Notes under the pieces: model-generated
Seen by the model: the letters and a program-made list of their open reading frames with translations, nothing else
Database searches by the model: none
Told to the model about the DNA's origin: nothing
Part shown: positions 17,301 to 23,946 of the stretch, piece after piece
How positions within the stretch are numbered: position 1 is the first letter of the stretch
How the letters are laid out: the number at the start of each line of letters is the position of its first letter
Translations under genes and position numbers: made by a program
Assembly (NCBI RefSeq): GCF_016654115.1
Contig: NZ_JAEQAZ010000053.1
Coordinates: 1 to 49,822, forward strand
Direction: 5' to 3'
Origin: Streptomyces sp. MBT53
Lineage (GTDB): Bacteria; Actinomycetota; Actinomycetes; Streptomycetales; Streptomycetaceae
Length of the DNA: 49,822 nt

Positions 17301-17594
17301 GACCGCAAACACCTGGTCGGCCTGCTCCCGGACGACCCCGCCGCCTTCCTCCCCGAGGGCACCCAACTCATCGCCGACAGCGTGCTCCCGGCCCCGCCCG
17401 TCCCGATGCTCGGCCATGTCACCTCCAGCTACCGCAGCGCCGCCCTCGGCCGCACCTTCGCCCTCGCCCTGATCAAGGGCGGCCGGGACCGCATCGGCGA
17501 ACGTCTCTACGCCCCCGTGGGCGACGAGTTGATCCCGGTCACCGTCGCGAGCCCCGTCCTCTACGACCCCGAAGGAGCCCGCCGCGATGGCTGA
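14319..17594 (+). CDS. soxDA: Fused sarcosine oxidase delta-alpha subunit (SoxD-SoxA)
   Basis: One 1091-residue frame encodes two subunits that are normally separate. Residues 1-88 are a complete SoxD with all four zinc ligands (Cys6, Cys9, His59, Cys63). Residues 89-145 are a low-complexity linker translated from a Streptomyces repeat element. From about residue 146 the protein is a full SoxA: a ferredoxin-like start (FTFDGTEYTGYKGDTLASAL), a GxGxxG fold at 270-275 (VVGAGPAGLA), a second nucleotide-binding region, and a C-terminal GcvT-like THF module (LRAEKGYPIIGQDTDGT). No in-frame ATG, GTG or TTG lies between the SoxD GTG codon at 14559 (Val81) and the SoxA homology, so SoxA cannot start by itself except at a rare codon. 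The start ATG is 11 nt after soxB, and the 3' end overlaps soxG by 8 nt. A sequencing error in the G-rich repeat could create or hide the fusion. Confidence 0.85.
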   Translation: MLLIPCPWCGPRDEAEFHYGGQAHVAYPETPADLTDEEWARYLFFRANPKGPFAERWSHAAGCRRWFNAVRDTSTNEILRVYRAGEERPAEDSARPAFEDEAPSGPTGVQGAEPPGNGVEGAEPLEDGTGRGGGGAASIGGSAAGHPFRHPTRGRIHRNIPLTFTFDGTEYTGYKGDTLASALLANGVIQTGTSIKLGRPRGIFTAGVEEPNAVIQIEAPFPEPMLPATTIELYDGLVATSLPGQGRLATEPDPARYDAVHTHCDLLVVGAGPAGLAAAAAAARSGARVILADDRPELGGSLLDSAQLLDWVAELSEELTTIPEVRVLPRTTVFGHYDDNHLLAVERRTNHLGAAAPTHVSRERVWRIRARRVVLATGAHERSLAFADNDRPGVMLAASARAYVNRHGVLPGRQAVVFTTNDSAYAAALDLASAGVNIAAIVDTRPSENEPTEWAGRAREAGIEVLTGHAVVATEGSTEGTPRLTAVTVAPYGETTGTTRHFATDLLLVSGGWNPVAHLFSQAGGKLRYDDTLGSFVPDTCRQAVEVAGSANGTLDLAETLAQGAAAGARAIEAEGYTAEAPNLPQLPTEPATTPAMQVFLVPSTTDAPRFVDLQRDVTVADLTRATSAGLNAVEHTKRYTTAGTANDQGKTSGILASGVVAELLGVDVSSLGTTTFRPPYTPVSFATLAGRDRGALHDPIRTTALHDWHVMQGALFENVGQWKRPWYYPRDGEDMETAVLRECAAAREGVAFMDGSTLGKIDVQGPDAPVFLDRLYTNMMSNLKVGMIRYGVMCRPDGMVFDDGTAIRLAPDRYLVTTTTGNAAAVLDWMEEWHQTEWPELRVHCASVTEQWATVALVGPRSREVLGSLAPQLAVGNDDFPFMAWRDTTVAGIEARVCRISFSGELAYEINVSPWEALALWEALYEAGAPFGITPYGTETMHVLRAEKGYPIIGQDTDGTVTPQDLGMSWAVSKKKPDFIGKRSYARADAVRPDRKHLVGLLPDDPAAFLPEGTQLIADSVLPAPPVPMLGHVTSSYRSAALGRTFALALIKGGRDRIGERLYAPVGDELIPVTVASPVLYDPEGARRDG
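14595..14735 (+). repeat. Streptomyces G-rich palindromic repeat element inside soxDA
   Basis: The stretch begins TCAGCCCGTCCGGCGTTTGA, a string I recognise as a common intergenic repeat in Streptomyces genomes. It then holds two stem-loops with the same AGA loop: CCAGGGGGC/GCCCCCTGG (14645-14653 with 14657-14665) and AGGGGC/GCCCCT (14678-14683 with 14687-14692). A run of G-rich sequence to about 14735 follows. Such elements normally lie between genes. Here it has no stop in the sox frame and encodes the SoxD-SoxA linker. The exact ends are approximate. Confidence 0.7.
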
Positions 17595-18198
17595 CACCGT
17601 CCTCTCCGTGCCGCGCCGCAGCCCCCTCGCGGGTGCCGCGGGCCGGTTGGCCGCCGCGACCCGCTCCTCCGGCGGCACGGTCCGGCTGGCCGAACTGCCC
17701 TTCCTGGCCCAGGTGAACGTCCGGCTCGACGCGAAGGGCGCGGCGGCGGACGCCGTAGGACTCGCGCTCGGTCTGTCCCTGCCCCTGGAGCCCAACACGG
17801 TCGTGCGGGCAGGGGAGTTGAGGGTGCTGTGGCTCGGTCCGGACGAGTGGCTGGTGGTGGGGCCGCCGGACACGCAGCGGGATGTGGAGGACCGGATCCG
17901 GGCGGCGAGCGGTGACGAGCATGTGTCCGTCACCGATGTGTCCGCCCAGCGCACCACCCTGCTCGTCTCCGGTGCCCGGGCCCGCGATCTGCTCGCCCAC
18001 GGCTGCCCGCTGGACCTGCACCCGCGCGCCTTCGGCGCCGGGCGCTGTGCTCAGACCACCGTGGCCCGTACCCAGGTCGTGCTGGTCGCCCGGGACGAAC
18101 CCGGGGCCGGTTTCTGGGTGTTGGTGCGTTCGTCCTTCGCCGGGTATCTGACGGACTGGCTGCTGGACGCGGCGGCCGAGTACATGCGGGGCGACTGA
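17587..18198 (+). CDS. soxG: Sarcosine oxidase gamma subunit
   Basis: A 203-residue SoxG-family protein, the gamma subunit of heterotetrameric sarcosine oxidase, with weak resemblance to the GcvT fold. Recognisable parts are RRSPLAGAAGRLAAA at the N terminus, LWLGPDEWLVVGPP in the middle, and RTQVVLVARDEPGAGFWVLV with a conserved C-terminal SFAGYLTDWLLDAAAEY. The ATG lies 8 nt inside the 3' end of soxDA and is preceded by GAAGGAG, so translation is coupled. It closes the dmg-glyA-soxB-soxDA-soxG operon. Confidence 0.92.
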   Translation: MADTVLSVPRRSPLAGAAGRLAAATRSSGGTVRLAELPFLAQVNVRLDAKGAAADAVGLALGLSLPLEPNTVVRAGELRVLWLGPDEWLVVGPPDTQRDVEDRIRAASGDEHVSVTDVSAQRTTLLVSGARARDLLAHGCPLDLHPRAFGAGRCAQTTVARTQVVLVARDEPGAGFWVLVRSSFAGYLTDWLLDAAAEYMRGD

Positions 18199-18211
18199 AC
18201 AGACCGTACGC

Positions 18212-18249
18212 CGAAGGCCGTTCGCCCGTCGCCGGGAGAACGGCCTTCG
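18212..18249. terminator. Terminator after soxG, shared with the convergent MFS gene
   Basis: A perfect 12-bp stem (18212-18223 with 18238-18249) with a 14-nt loop sits 14 nt after the soxG stop and 14 nt from the stop of the opposing MFS gene, so it probably works in both directions. Confidence 0.7.
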
Positions 18250-18262
18250 CGGCATGCCGACT

Positions 18263-19723
18263 TCAGGCCGCCTGGCCGACCTCCACCTCGTCGAGGCGCT
18301 TGCTCCTGGGGATCAGGGCGACGAGCACCGCGCCCACGGCGACGCAACCGACCACCAGCCAGAGCCCGTTGGTGAACCCGGCGTCGAGGTAGAACTGGGT
18401 GCCCTTGAGGACCGCCCCGTGCTGCGCCATCACGACGAAGGCCAGCTGGGAGACGACGATCTGGGCGACGCCCTGGCCGAGGTTCTGGACCCCGTTGGCC
18501 AGCGCCTGTTCCTCGGGTGTGACCACCTCGATGATCATGATGGGCACGATCGCCATGGTGATGCCCGTACCCAGCCCCGCGATCACGCCCATCTCGATGA
18601 TCTGCGGGGCACTGTGGTGCAGATGGGTGCCGATGCCGTAGCCGAGGACCGCGAGTGAGGCGCCGGTGCCCAGGAGGATGCGTGCGTCCAGCCGGCGGGC
18701 GAGGAAACCGGTGGCCACGGCCCCGATGATGATCATGGCGCTGATGGGGCTGGTCACGATGGCGTTGTGGGTTCCCGACCAGCCGAGGCCCGCCGAGACG
18801 GTGGGGATGTCGGGCATCAGGATCAGGAGCTGGATCACCACGCCGACGGCGCTGAGCGAGCCGGCCGCGATGGACGTGGCCAGCAGAACGGTCCACACGG
18901 GGCGACGCCGGGTCATGGAGAGGGGGAACAGGGGTTCGGCGACCCGGCGCTCCACGAAGACGAAGACGACCAGCGCGACGGCGGCTCCGATGACGTAGCC
19001 GATGAACTTGCCGCTGCCCCAGCCCCAGTGCGAGCCCTGGCCGACGGCGTAGACGATCGCCGTGACCCCGCCGCCGAGGAGGATTCCGCCGACCCAGTCC
19101 ATCCGGCCGGCCGCCGCGCGGACCGGGCTCTCCGGCACGAAGGCGCCCACCAGCAGGAAGCTCACGGCGGTGCTGATGGCCATGAACCACAGGACGCCGC
19201 GGAAGCCGTAATCGTCCAGCAGCCAGCCGGACAGGAACGGTCCACCGAAGGCGACGAGTCCGACACCGCCGGCCAGTATGCCGCTGGCGACGCCGACCCA
19301 CTTGCGGGGGAACACGTCGCGGGTGATGGCGTAGGCGAGCGGCGCGCTGGCGGTGTAGATGCCCGCGATGCCGCGGCCGATCAACAGGGTGCGGTAGTCG
19401 GTGGCGACTGCGGAGAGCAGGTCACCGACCAGGCCGAGCCCGATGGCGACGAGCAGGACGCGCTTCTTGCCGAAGATGGCCGCTGCCTTGACCACGAACG
19501 GCAGGAAGAACGTTCCGGTCAACAGGGTCATCAGGGTGAACCACGCGATCTCCGTGGTTCTGAAGTGGATCGCGACGTCGGCCTGTGCGATGCCGGACAA
19601 CGCGGCCATGAGCGCGACGAGTTGAACGGTCCACACGAGCGCGATGACCACGAGGGCATTGCGTGCGGTGGAGGGTGGTGTTTCGTCGTCCTGCGGGGGA
19701 CTGATCTGGGTCTGGGAGGACAT
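18263..19723 (-). CDS. MFS transporter (DHA2-like)
   Basis: A 486-residue, multi-TM major facilitator protein. An early cytosolic loop has KAAAIFGKKRVLL, the place of the MFS motif A. The following segments, LLIGRGIAGIYTASAPLAYA and GVGLVAFGGPFLSGWLLDDYG, match the drug/H+ antiporter-2 pattern, including a motif-C-like region. ATG 19721-19723 was chosen because GGAAGG precedes it at about 7 nt. The frame is open another 25 codons upstream, but that part runs through the promoter. It is divergent from a secreted tannase/feruloyl esterase-like gene, which hints that it may move an aromatic acid or alcohol released by that enzyme. The substrate itself cannot be read from sequence. Confidence 0.85.
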   Translation of the reverse strand: MSSQTQISPPQDDETPPSTARNALVVIALVWTVQLVALMAALSGIAQADVAIHFRTTEIAWFTLMTLLTGTFFLPFVVKAAAIFGKKRVLLVAIGLGLVGDLLSAVATDYRTLLIGRGIAGIYTASAPLAYAITRDVFPRKWVGVASGILAGGVGLVAFGGPFLSGWLLDDYGFRGVLWFMAISTAVSFLLVGAFVPESPVRAAAGRMDWVGGILLGGGVTAIVYAVGQGSHWGWGSGKFIGYVIGAAVALVVFVFVERRVAEPLFPLSMTRRRPVWTVLLATSIAAGSLSAVGVVIQLLILMPDIPTVSAGLGWSGTHNAIVTSPISAMIIIGAVATGFLARRLDARILLGTGASLAVLGYGIGTHLHHSAPQIIEMGVIAGLGTGITMAIVPIMIIEVVTPEEQALANGVQNLGQGVAQIVVSQLAFVVMAQHGAVLKGTQFYLDAGFTNGLWLVVGCVAVGAVLVALIPRSKRLDEVEVGQAA

Positions 19724-19769
19724 CGGCGGCCTTCCGTAAGTGAGCGGAGCGAAGGTCCAGTGAGCCGAT

Positions 19770-19798
19770 AAATTAGACCTAACGGTCGGTACAATCAA
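19770..19798 (-). promoter_or_regulatory. Promoter of the MFS gene with operator-like sequence in the spacer
   Basis: On the minus strand, TTGATT (19793-19798) and TAATTT (19770-19775) are separated by exactly 17 bp, a good housekeeping-type promoter about 47 nt upstream of the start codon. The spacer reads GTACCGACCGTTAGGTC, reminiscent of ACCGACCGGTCGGT-type TetR-family operators. GTTGCGCAGA at 19802-19811 is identical to the second copy upstream of dmg. The promoter is well supported. The operator assignment is tentative. Confidence 0.5.
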
Positions 19799-19987
19799 TA
19801 AGTTGCGCAGAAAGAAAACTGATGTTGCGGCGGGCGTCGGCTCCGGCCCTGGTCAGTGGTATCGCGCCAAGCCTTCGACGAAATCGTCAACAATAGAGTC
19901 GACGCTATTGCCTGTGGATTACCGGACAGCTACGTTCCTCGCCGTGCCTGCACGACCCCGGTCCGGCGAGCGAACGGAGTACTCAGC

Positions 19988-21763
19988 ATGCCCAAGCTGT
20001 TCAGAAGGTGTCGGTGGAACTCGGCGACCTTCCTGGCCACCCTCGCGGCAGCCGTCGCCCTGGTGATCGGGGCGAGCCTGGTGCTGGCCAACAGCGCCGT
20101 CGGCGGTGCGCAGGCCGCCAACTCGGCCTCGGCGAAGGCCGTTTCGGCGGCCACCACGACCTCGGGCATCGCACCGGCCATGTCCTGCTCCGGCGTCACC
20201 CAACTCGACCTGGCCGCCGCCGTCCCCGGTGTGCCCTTCGAGATCAGCTCGGCCACCGAACTCGCCGCGAGCGCCAACACCCTTGGCGCCTGGGCGGCTT
20301 GTGACGTCAAGGGCGTGATAGCCCCGCAGATCCACTTCGAGATCAAGCTCCCCGAGACCGGCTGGCAGGCCAACTACCTCCAGCTCGGCTGCGGCGGCCT
20401 GTGCGGCAGCACCAACGTGACCAGCGCCCCCGCCTCGACCGGCTGCGTCCCGCTGACCGCCGGCGCCTTCGCCGTCGCCTCCAGCGACGAGGGCCACTAC
20501 CAGGGCGGCGGCCTCTTCTCCACCGACCCCACCCTGAGCGCCGACTTCGGCTACAAGTCCGACCACGAACTGGTCCAGGCGGCCAAGGCGATCATCAAGC
20601 AGTACTACGGCCAAGCGGCCACCCACTCCTACTTCGACGGTTGCTCCCAGGGCGGCCATCAGGGCCTCACCGAGGCGCAGCGCTACCCGACCGACTTCGA
20701 CGGCATCATCGCCGGCGCCCCGGCCAACAACTTCACCGCCCTGAACACCTTCTCGCACGCCTGGACCGCCCAGTCGGTGTACCTCAATGGAGGCCCGGCG
20801 ACGATCACCAACGCCGACCTCGCCGACCTCCACAAGGCCGTCCTCAAGGGCTGCGACGCCCCGGCCGACGGCATCATCGCCGACCCGCTCACCTGCACCT
20901 GGGACCCCGGCACCATCAAGTGCGCGGCCGGTCAGACCTCGACGTCCGACGACTACTGCCTGACCGCCGACCAGGTCACCACCCTGCGCCGCATCTACGC
21001 GGGCCCGACCGACGAGCACGGCGAACTCCTGTACCCGGGCTACCAGTTGCGCGGCTCCGAGCTGAACTGGGCCGGCATCATCACCCCGGCCACCGCGACC
21101 GGCGCCAGCGGCGACATCGGTTTCGTCCGGGAGACCCTGCGCTACCAGATCTTCGACAGCCCCCAACCGGCCCTGACCTACAAGGACATCAAGTTCACGG
21201 CCGCCTACTACGCCAAGGTGATGCGGCCCAACGAGGGCATGTACGACGCCACCGACCCCGACCTCACCGCGTTCAAGAAGGCCGGCGGCAAGATCGTCCT
21301 CTGGCACGGTCTGGGCGACCAGCACATCCCGGCCGTGGGAACGATGGCCTACTACAAGGCGGTTGAGAAGGTCATCGGGAGTGAGGCGGCCACCCAGAGC
21401 TTCGCCCGGCTGTTCCTGCTCCCCGGCGTCGCGCACTGCGGCGGCGGCCAGGGCCCGAACACCTTCGACGCGCTGACCGCGATCACCGAGTGGGTCACCA
21501 AGGGCGACGCCCCGGCGAGCCTGACCACCAAGTCGGTGGACAGCAGCGGCACCACCACCGCCTCCCGCCCGGTCTATCCGTTCCCGTACTACGCGAAGAA
21601 CACCACGGGCGGTCCGGACACCGACGCGAGCAGCTACACCCCGGTCAAGTCCACCGCCGAGGCCGGCCTCAGGCTCAACTGGCTCGGCTCCTTCCGCTCC
21701 GGCTACGAGACGGTCGGCAACTGGGTGGGCCGCAAGTGGGTGGTCACCAAGGGCAAGAGCTGA
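19988..21763 (+). CDS. Secreted tannase/feruloyl esterase-family hydrolase
   Basis: A 591-residue alpha/beta hydrolase of the tannase/feruloyl esterase family, which cleaves esters of phenolic acids outside the cell. Residues 1-45 are a signal region (LFRRCRW, then a hydrophobic core from FLATLAAAVALV). The nucleophile motif is DGCSQGGHQG (Ser220, preceded by Cys219). WHGLGDQHIP has the acid, and GVAHCGGGQG has the His followed by Cys. This forms the CS-D-HC arrangement of the family, with a disulfide next to the active site. ATG 19988 was chosen because the signal peptide begins there and CGGAG lies about 9 nt upstream. It is divergent from an MFS gene across a 264-bp region. The real substrate is unknown. 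Confidence 0.87.
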   Translation: MPKLFRRCRWNSATFLATLAAAVALVIGASLVLANSAVGGAQAANSASAKAVSAATTTSGIAPAMSCSGVTQLDLAAAVPGVPFEISSATELAASANTLGAWAACDVKGVIAPQIHFEIKLPETGWQANYLQLGCGGLCGSTNVTSAPASTGCVPLTAGAFAVASSDEGHYQGGGLFSTDPTLSADFGYKSDHELVQAAKAIIKQYYGQAATHSYFDGCSQGGHQGLTEAQRYPTDFDGIIAGAPANNFTALNTFSHAWTAQSVYLNGGPATITNADLADLHKAVLKGCDAPADGIIADPLTCTWDPGTIKCAAGQTSTSDDYCLTADQVTTLRRIYAGPTDEHGELLYPGYQLRGSELNWAGIITPATATGASGDIGFVRETLRYQIFDSPQPALTYKDIKFTAAYYAKVMRPNEGMYDATDPDLTAFKKAGGKIVLWHGLGDQHIPAVGTMAYYKAVEKVIGSEAATQSFARLFLLPGVAHCGGGQGPNTFDALTAITEWVTKGDAPASLTTKSVDSSGTTTASRPVYPFPYYAKNTTGGPDTDASSYTPVKSTAEAGLRLNWLGSFRSGYETVGNWVGRKWVVTKGKS

Positions 21764-21789
21764 CGTACGGCGAAAGCCGGGGAAGGCGA

Positions 21790-21824
21790 CCGGCACGGCA
21801 TCCATACGTTTCGGATCGTGCCGG
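21790..21824 (+). terminator. Probable terminator after the tannase-family gene
   Basis: An 8-bp stem (CCGGCACG/CGTGCCGG) extended by a 4-bp stem across a 2-nt bulge closes on a 9-nt loop, beginning 27 nt after the stop. There is no T-run. Confidence 0.45.
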
Positions 21825-21900
21825 GTGTCGTGTCCGTGCGGTGGGCCCGACTCTCCGGCACCATCGAGTCGTTGTGCACCCCCGTCACCCTGGAGCCGTC

Positions 21901-22233
21901 ATGTCCCGATCGGAAGCCCGCGTCGTCACCGACCGACCGCAGCGCTACGCCAAACAACTCGCCTCCCACCTGGGCCGCCGCAGCGAGACCAGTTGGGACG
22001 AGGAGACCGGGGAGGGTCGTCTCGTCTTCCAGGACGGCACAGGATCGCTGACCGCCACCGAGGGGGCGTTGCTGCTCGCGGTGGAGGCGGAGCCCGAGTT
22101 CCTCGATCGGCTGGAAGACGTGGTGGGCCGGCATCTGGTCCGCTTCGGCACCAAGGACGAGTTGGTCGTCGAGTGGCGGCGCGACAACGGCGAGCCCGGC
22201 AGCAGTCAGCGCAGCCCGGGCGACACTGCCTGA
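21901..22233 (+). CDS. DUF2218 family protein
   Basis: A 110-residue cytosolic protein with the DUF2218 pattern: RVVTDRPQRYAKQLASHLG at the start, WDEETGEGRLVFQDGTGSL, and a C-terminal VVGRHLVRFGTKDELVVEW. The family is widespread and has no established function. Some members lie beside metal or siderophore genes, which is not the case here. The ATG is preceded by TGGAG about 5 nt upstream. It stands alone between the tannase-type gene and the convergent NUDIX-like gene, whose stop is 20 nt away. Confidence 0.8.
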   Translation: MSRSEARVVTDRPQRYAKQLASHLGRRSETSWDEETGEGRLVFQDGTGSLTATEGALLLAVEAEPEFLDRLEDVVGRHLVRFGTKDELVVEWRRDNGEPGSSQRSPGDTA

Positions 22234-22252
22234 GCCACGGTGACGGTCCAGG

Positions 22253-22789
22253 TCAGGACACGCAGCCCACGTGCGCCAGCGCCTGCTTGAGCAACACCCC
22301 GTGCCCGCCCGGCATCTCGCTGCGCAGCGCCTCCGAGGCGGCCTCCTCCGGGCTGAACCACACGAGGTCGAGGGCGTCCTGGCGGGGGCGGCAGTCACCG
22401 GTGACCGGTACGACGTAGGCGAGGGACACCGCGTGCTGCCGGGGGTCGTGGTACGGGGTGACCCCGTGCGTGGGGAAGTACTCGGCGACCGTGAACGGCT
22501 GCAGCGAGGCCGGGATGCGGGGCAGCGCGACCGGGCCGAGGTCCTTCTCCAGGTGGCGCAGCAGCGCGTCGCGGACCCGCTCGTGGTGCAGCACGCGGCC
22601 GGAGACGAGGGTGCGGTTGACGGTGCCGTCGGGGCCGATGCGCAGCAGCAGGCCGATGCTGGTCACCTCGCCGCTGTCGTCGACGCGGACGGGCACCGCC
22701 TCGACGTACAGGATCGGCATGCGGGCGCGTGCCTGTTCGAGGTCGTCGGCGGACAGCCAACCGGGCGTGGTATCGGTCATGTCAGACAT
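22253..22789 (-). CDS. NUDIX-hydrolase-like protein (DUF4916 type)
   Basis: A 178-residue protein starting PGWLSADDLEQARARMP, then ILYVEAVPVRVDDSGEVTSI, as in the actinobacterial DUF4916 group of NUDIX folds. The expected NUDIX box is present but degenerate: from GRVLHHE the Gly and first Glu fit, but the REUXEE core reads RHLEKD, so catalysis is doubtful. It is the last gene of the leftward methyltransferase-ligase-amidohydrolase-NUDIX group, 15 nt after the amidohydrolase stop site. A second in-frame ATG at 22780 could be the true start. No strong ribosome-binding site decides between them. Confidence 0.75.
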   Translation of the reverse strand: MSDMTDTTPGWLSADDLEQARARMPILYVEAVPVRVDDSGEVTSIGLLLRIGPDGTVNRTLVSGRVLHHERVRDALLRHLEKDLGPVALPRIPASLQPFTVAEYFPTHGVTPYHDPRQHAVSLAYVVPVTGDCRPRQDALDLVWFSPEEAASEALRSEMPGGHGVLLKQALAHVGCVS

Positions 22790-22804
22790 TGCTTGATCAT
22801 ACTT

Positions 22805-23944
22805 TCAGTGTCCGTCGGATAGCCGGTAGACCCGGCGGGCGTTGTCCGCTCCGGCCCAGCGCGCCAGTCGCAGCGCGTCGGGCAGGCCCAGTTCGTCGGC
22901 GTCCACCCGGTCCTGGAGGAGATCCCCCAGACCCCGGCGGAACGCCAGCGCACCGAGCCCGTAGAACTCGGCCAGACCATAGGCGTCGGAGCTGTACAGC
23001 AGTTTGCGGAAGGGTGTGACCTCCAGCGCCTCGTCCAGTACCGCCCGAGCCCGGAGCGGACCTACATGATGCAGGGTGAGCCCGACATCCAGGTACACCC
23101 GCTCGAAGACGGCCGCCAGGTAACCGGCCTGGCGCTGGTACGGCCAGCAGTGCAGGAGCAGCACCGGGATGGTGCCGGCGGTCAGGTGCAGCCAGTCCGT
23201 GAGAAGGGCGGGGTCCGTGCGGTGCAGCCGGATGTCGTTGTCGCCGAAGCCCGTGTGGAGCTGGAGGGGGAGGCCCAGGTCGACCGCGGTCCACAGCAAC
23301 TCCCGCATCAGCACCGGGTGTTCGAGGCGTCCGCCGCGGGCCAGCCAGGCGCGGGCCGCCCGGGTCACCTCCGCGTCCGAGGGCCGGGCCGGGTCGAGAT
23401 CGAACCCGGTCCGGTACGCGGCCACCGACTTCACCCCCACCACCCCCGGCCGCCGCACCGCGTCAAGGGCGGCGGCCCGAAAGGCGTCGGCGTACCCGTC
23501 CGGCTCGACGCCCCTCGCGGCCACACCCTCCGCGACGGTTTCGAGCCGGACGACCTCGTGGGCGACCGCGCCGGTCACCCCGGCGAGTTCGGTGGGCGTC
23601 GTGATGGTGTGCGGGGCGAATCCCGTGTCGACGCAGAACACCCCGGTCCCGGCCGCGGCGAGGAAGCGCCGGTTGACCTCGCCCGGCCCCAACTCGGCGC
23701 GCCGGGCCAGGTATTCGTCGACGGGCGCGTGCCGCTCCAGGTCCAACAGGGGTGCGCAGTAACGGCGTACGGCGATTCCGACCGGGCTGTCGAACGGTGA
23801 GATCCCGCTGCCGGGCCAGACGTCTCCCTCCGTGAGCAGCGACTCGAAAGCCGTCCGGTCCAAGTCCTCGGTGACGACTCCGTGGCAGTGGTGGTCCACC
23901 AACTCCAGCGCGGCGAGCGCCTCGTGGACCGGTCCAGTGCCCAT
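22805..23944 (-). CDS. Amidohydrolase (FluG N-terminal-like)
   Basis: A 379-residue TIM-barrel amidohydrolase. Likely metal and active-site residues are in VDHHCHG (residues ~17-23), GVKSVAAYRTGF (Lys), LQLHTGFGD, LLLHCWPYQRQAGYLA and LLYSSDAYG (Asp). This is the same set as in the N-terminal half of fungal FluG and plant nodulin/GS fusion proteins. The start ATG lies 2 nt after the stop of the upstream glutamine-synthetase-like gene, so both are translated from one message. A plausible job is hydrolysis of a gamma-glutamylated amine made by the ligase, or of a related amide. The substrate cannot be named from sequence. Confidence 0.82.
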   Translation of the reverse strand: MGTGPVHEALAALELVDHHCHGVVTEDLDRTAFESLLTEGDVWPGSGISPFDSPVGIAVRRYCAPLLDLERHAPVDEYLARRAELGPGEVNRRFLAAAGTGVFCVDTGFAPHTITTPTELAGVTGAVAHEVVRLETVAEGVAARGVEPDGYADAFRAAALDAVRRPGVVGVKSVAAYRTGFDLDPARPSDAEVTRAARAWLARGGRLEHPVLMRELLWTAVDLGLPLQLHTGFGDNDIRLHRTDPALLTDWLHLTAGTIPVLLLHCWPYQRQAGYLAAVFERVYLDVGLTLHHVGPLRARAVLDEALEVTPFRKLLYSSDAYGLAEFYGLGALAFRRGLGDLLQDRVDADELGLPDALRLARWAGADNARRVYRLSDGH

Positions 23945-23946
23945 GA

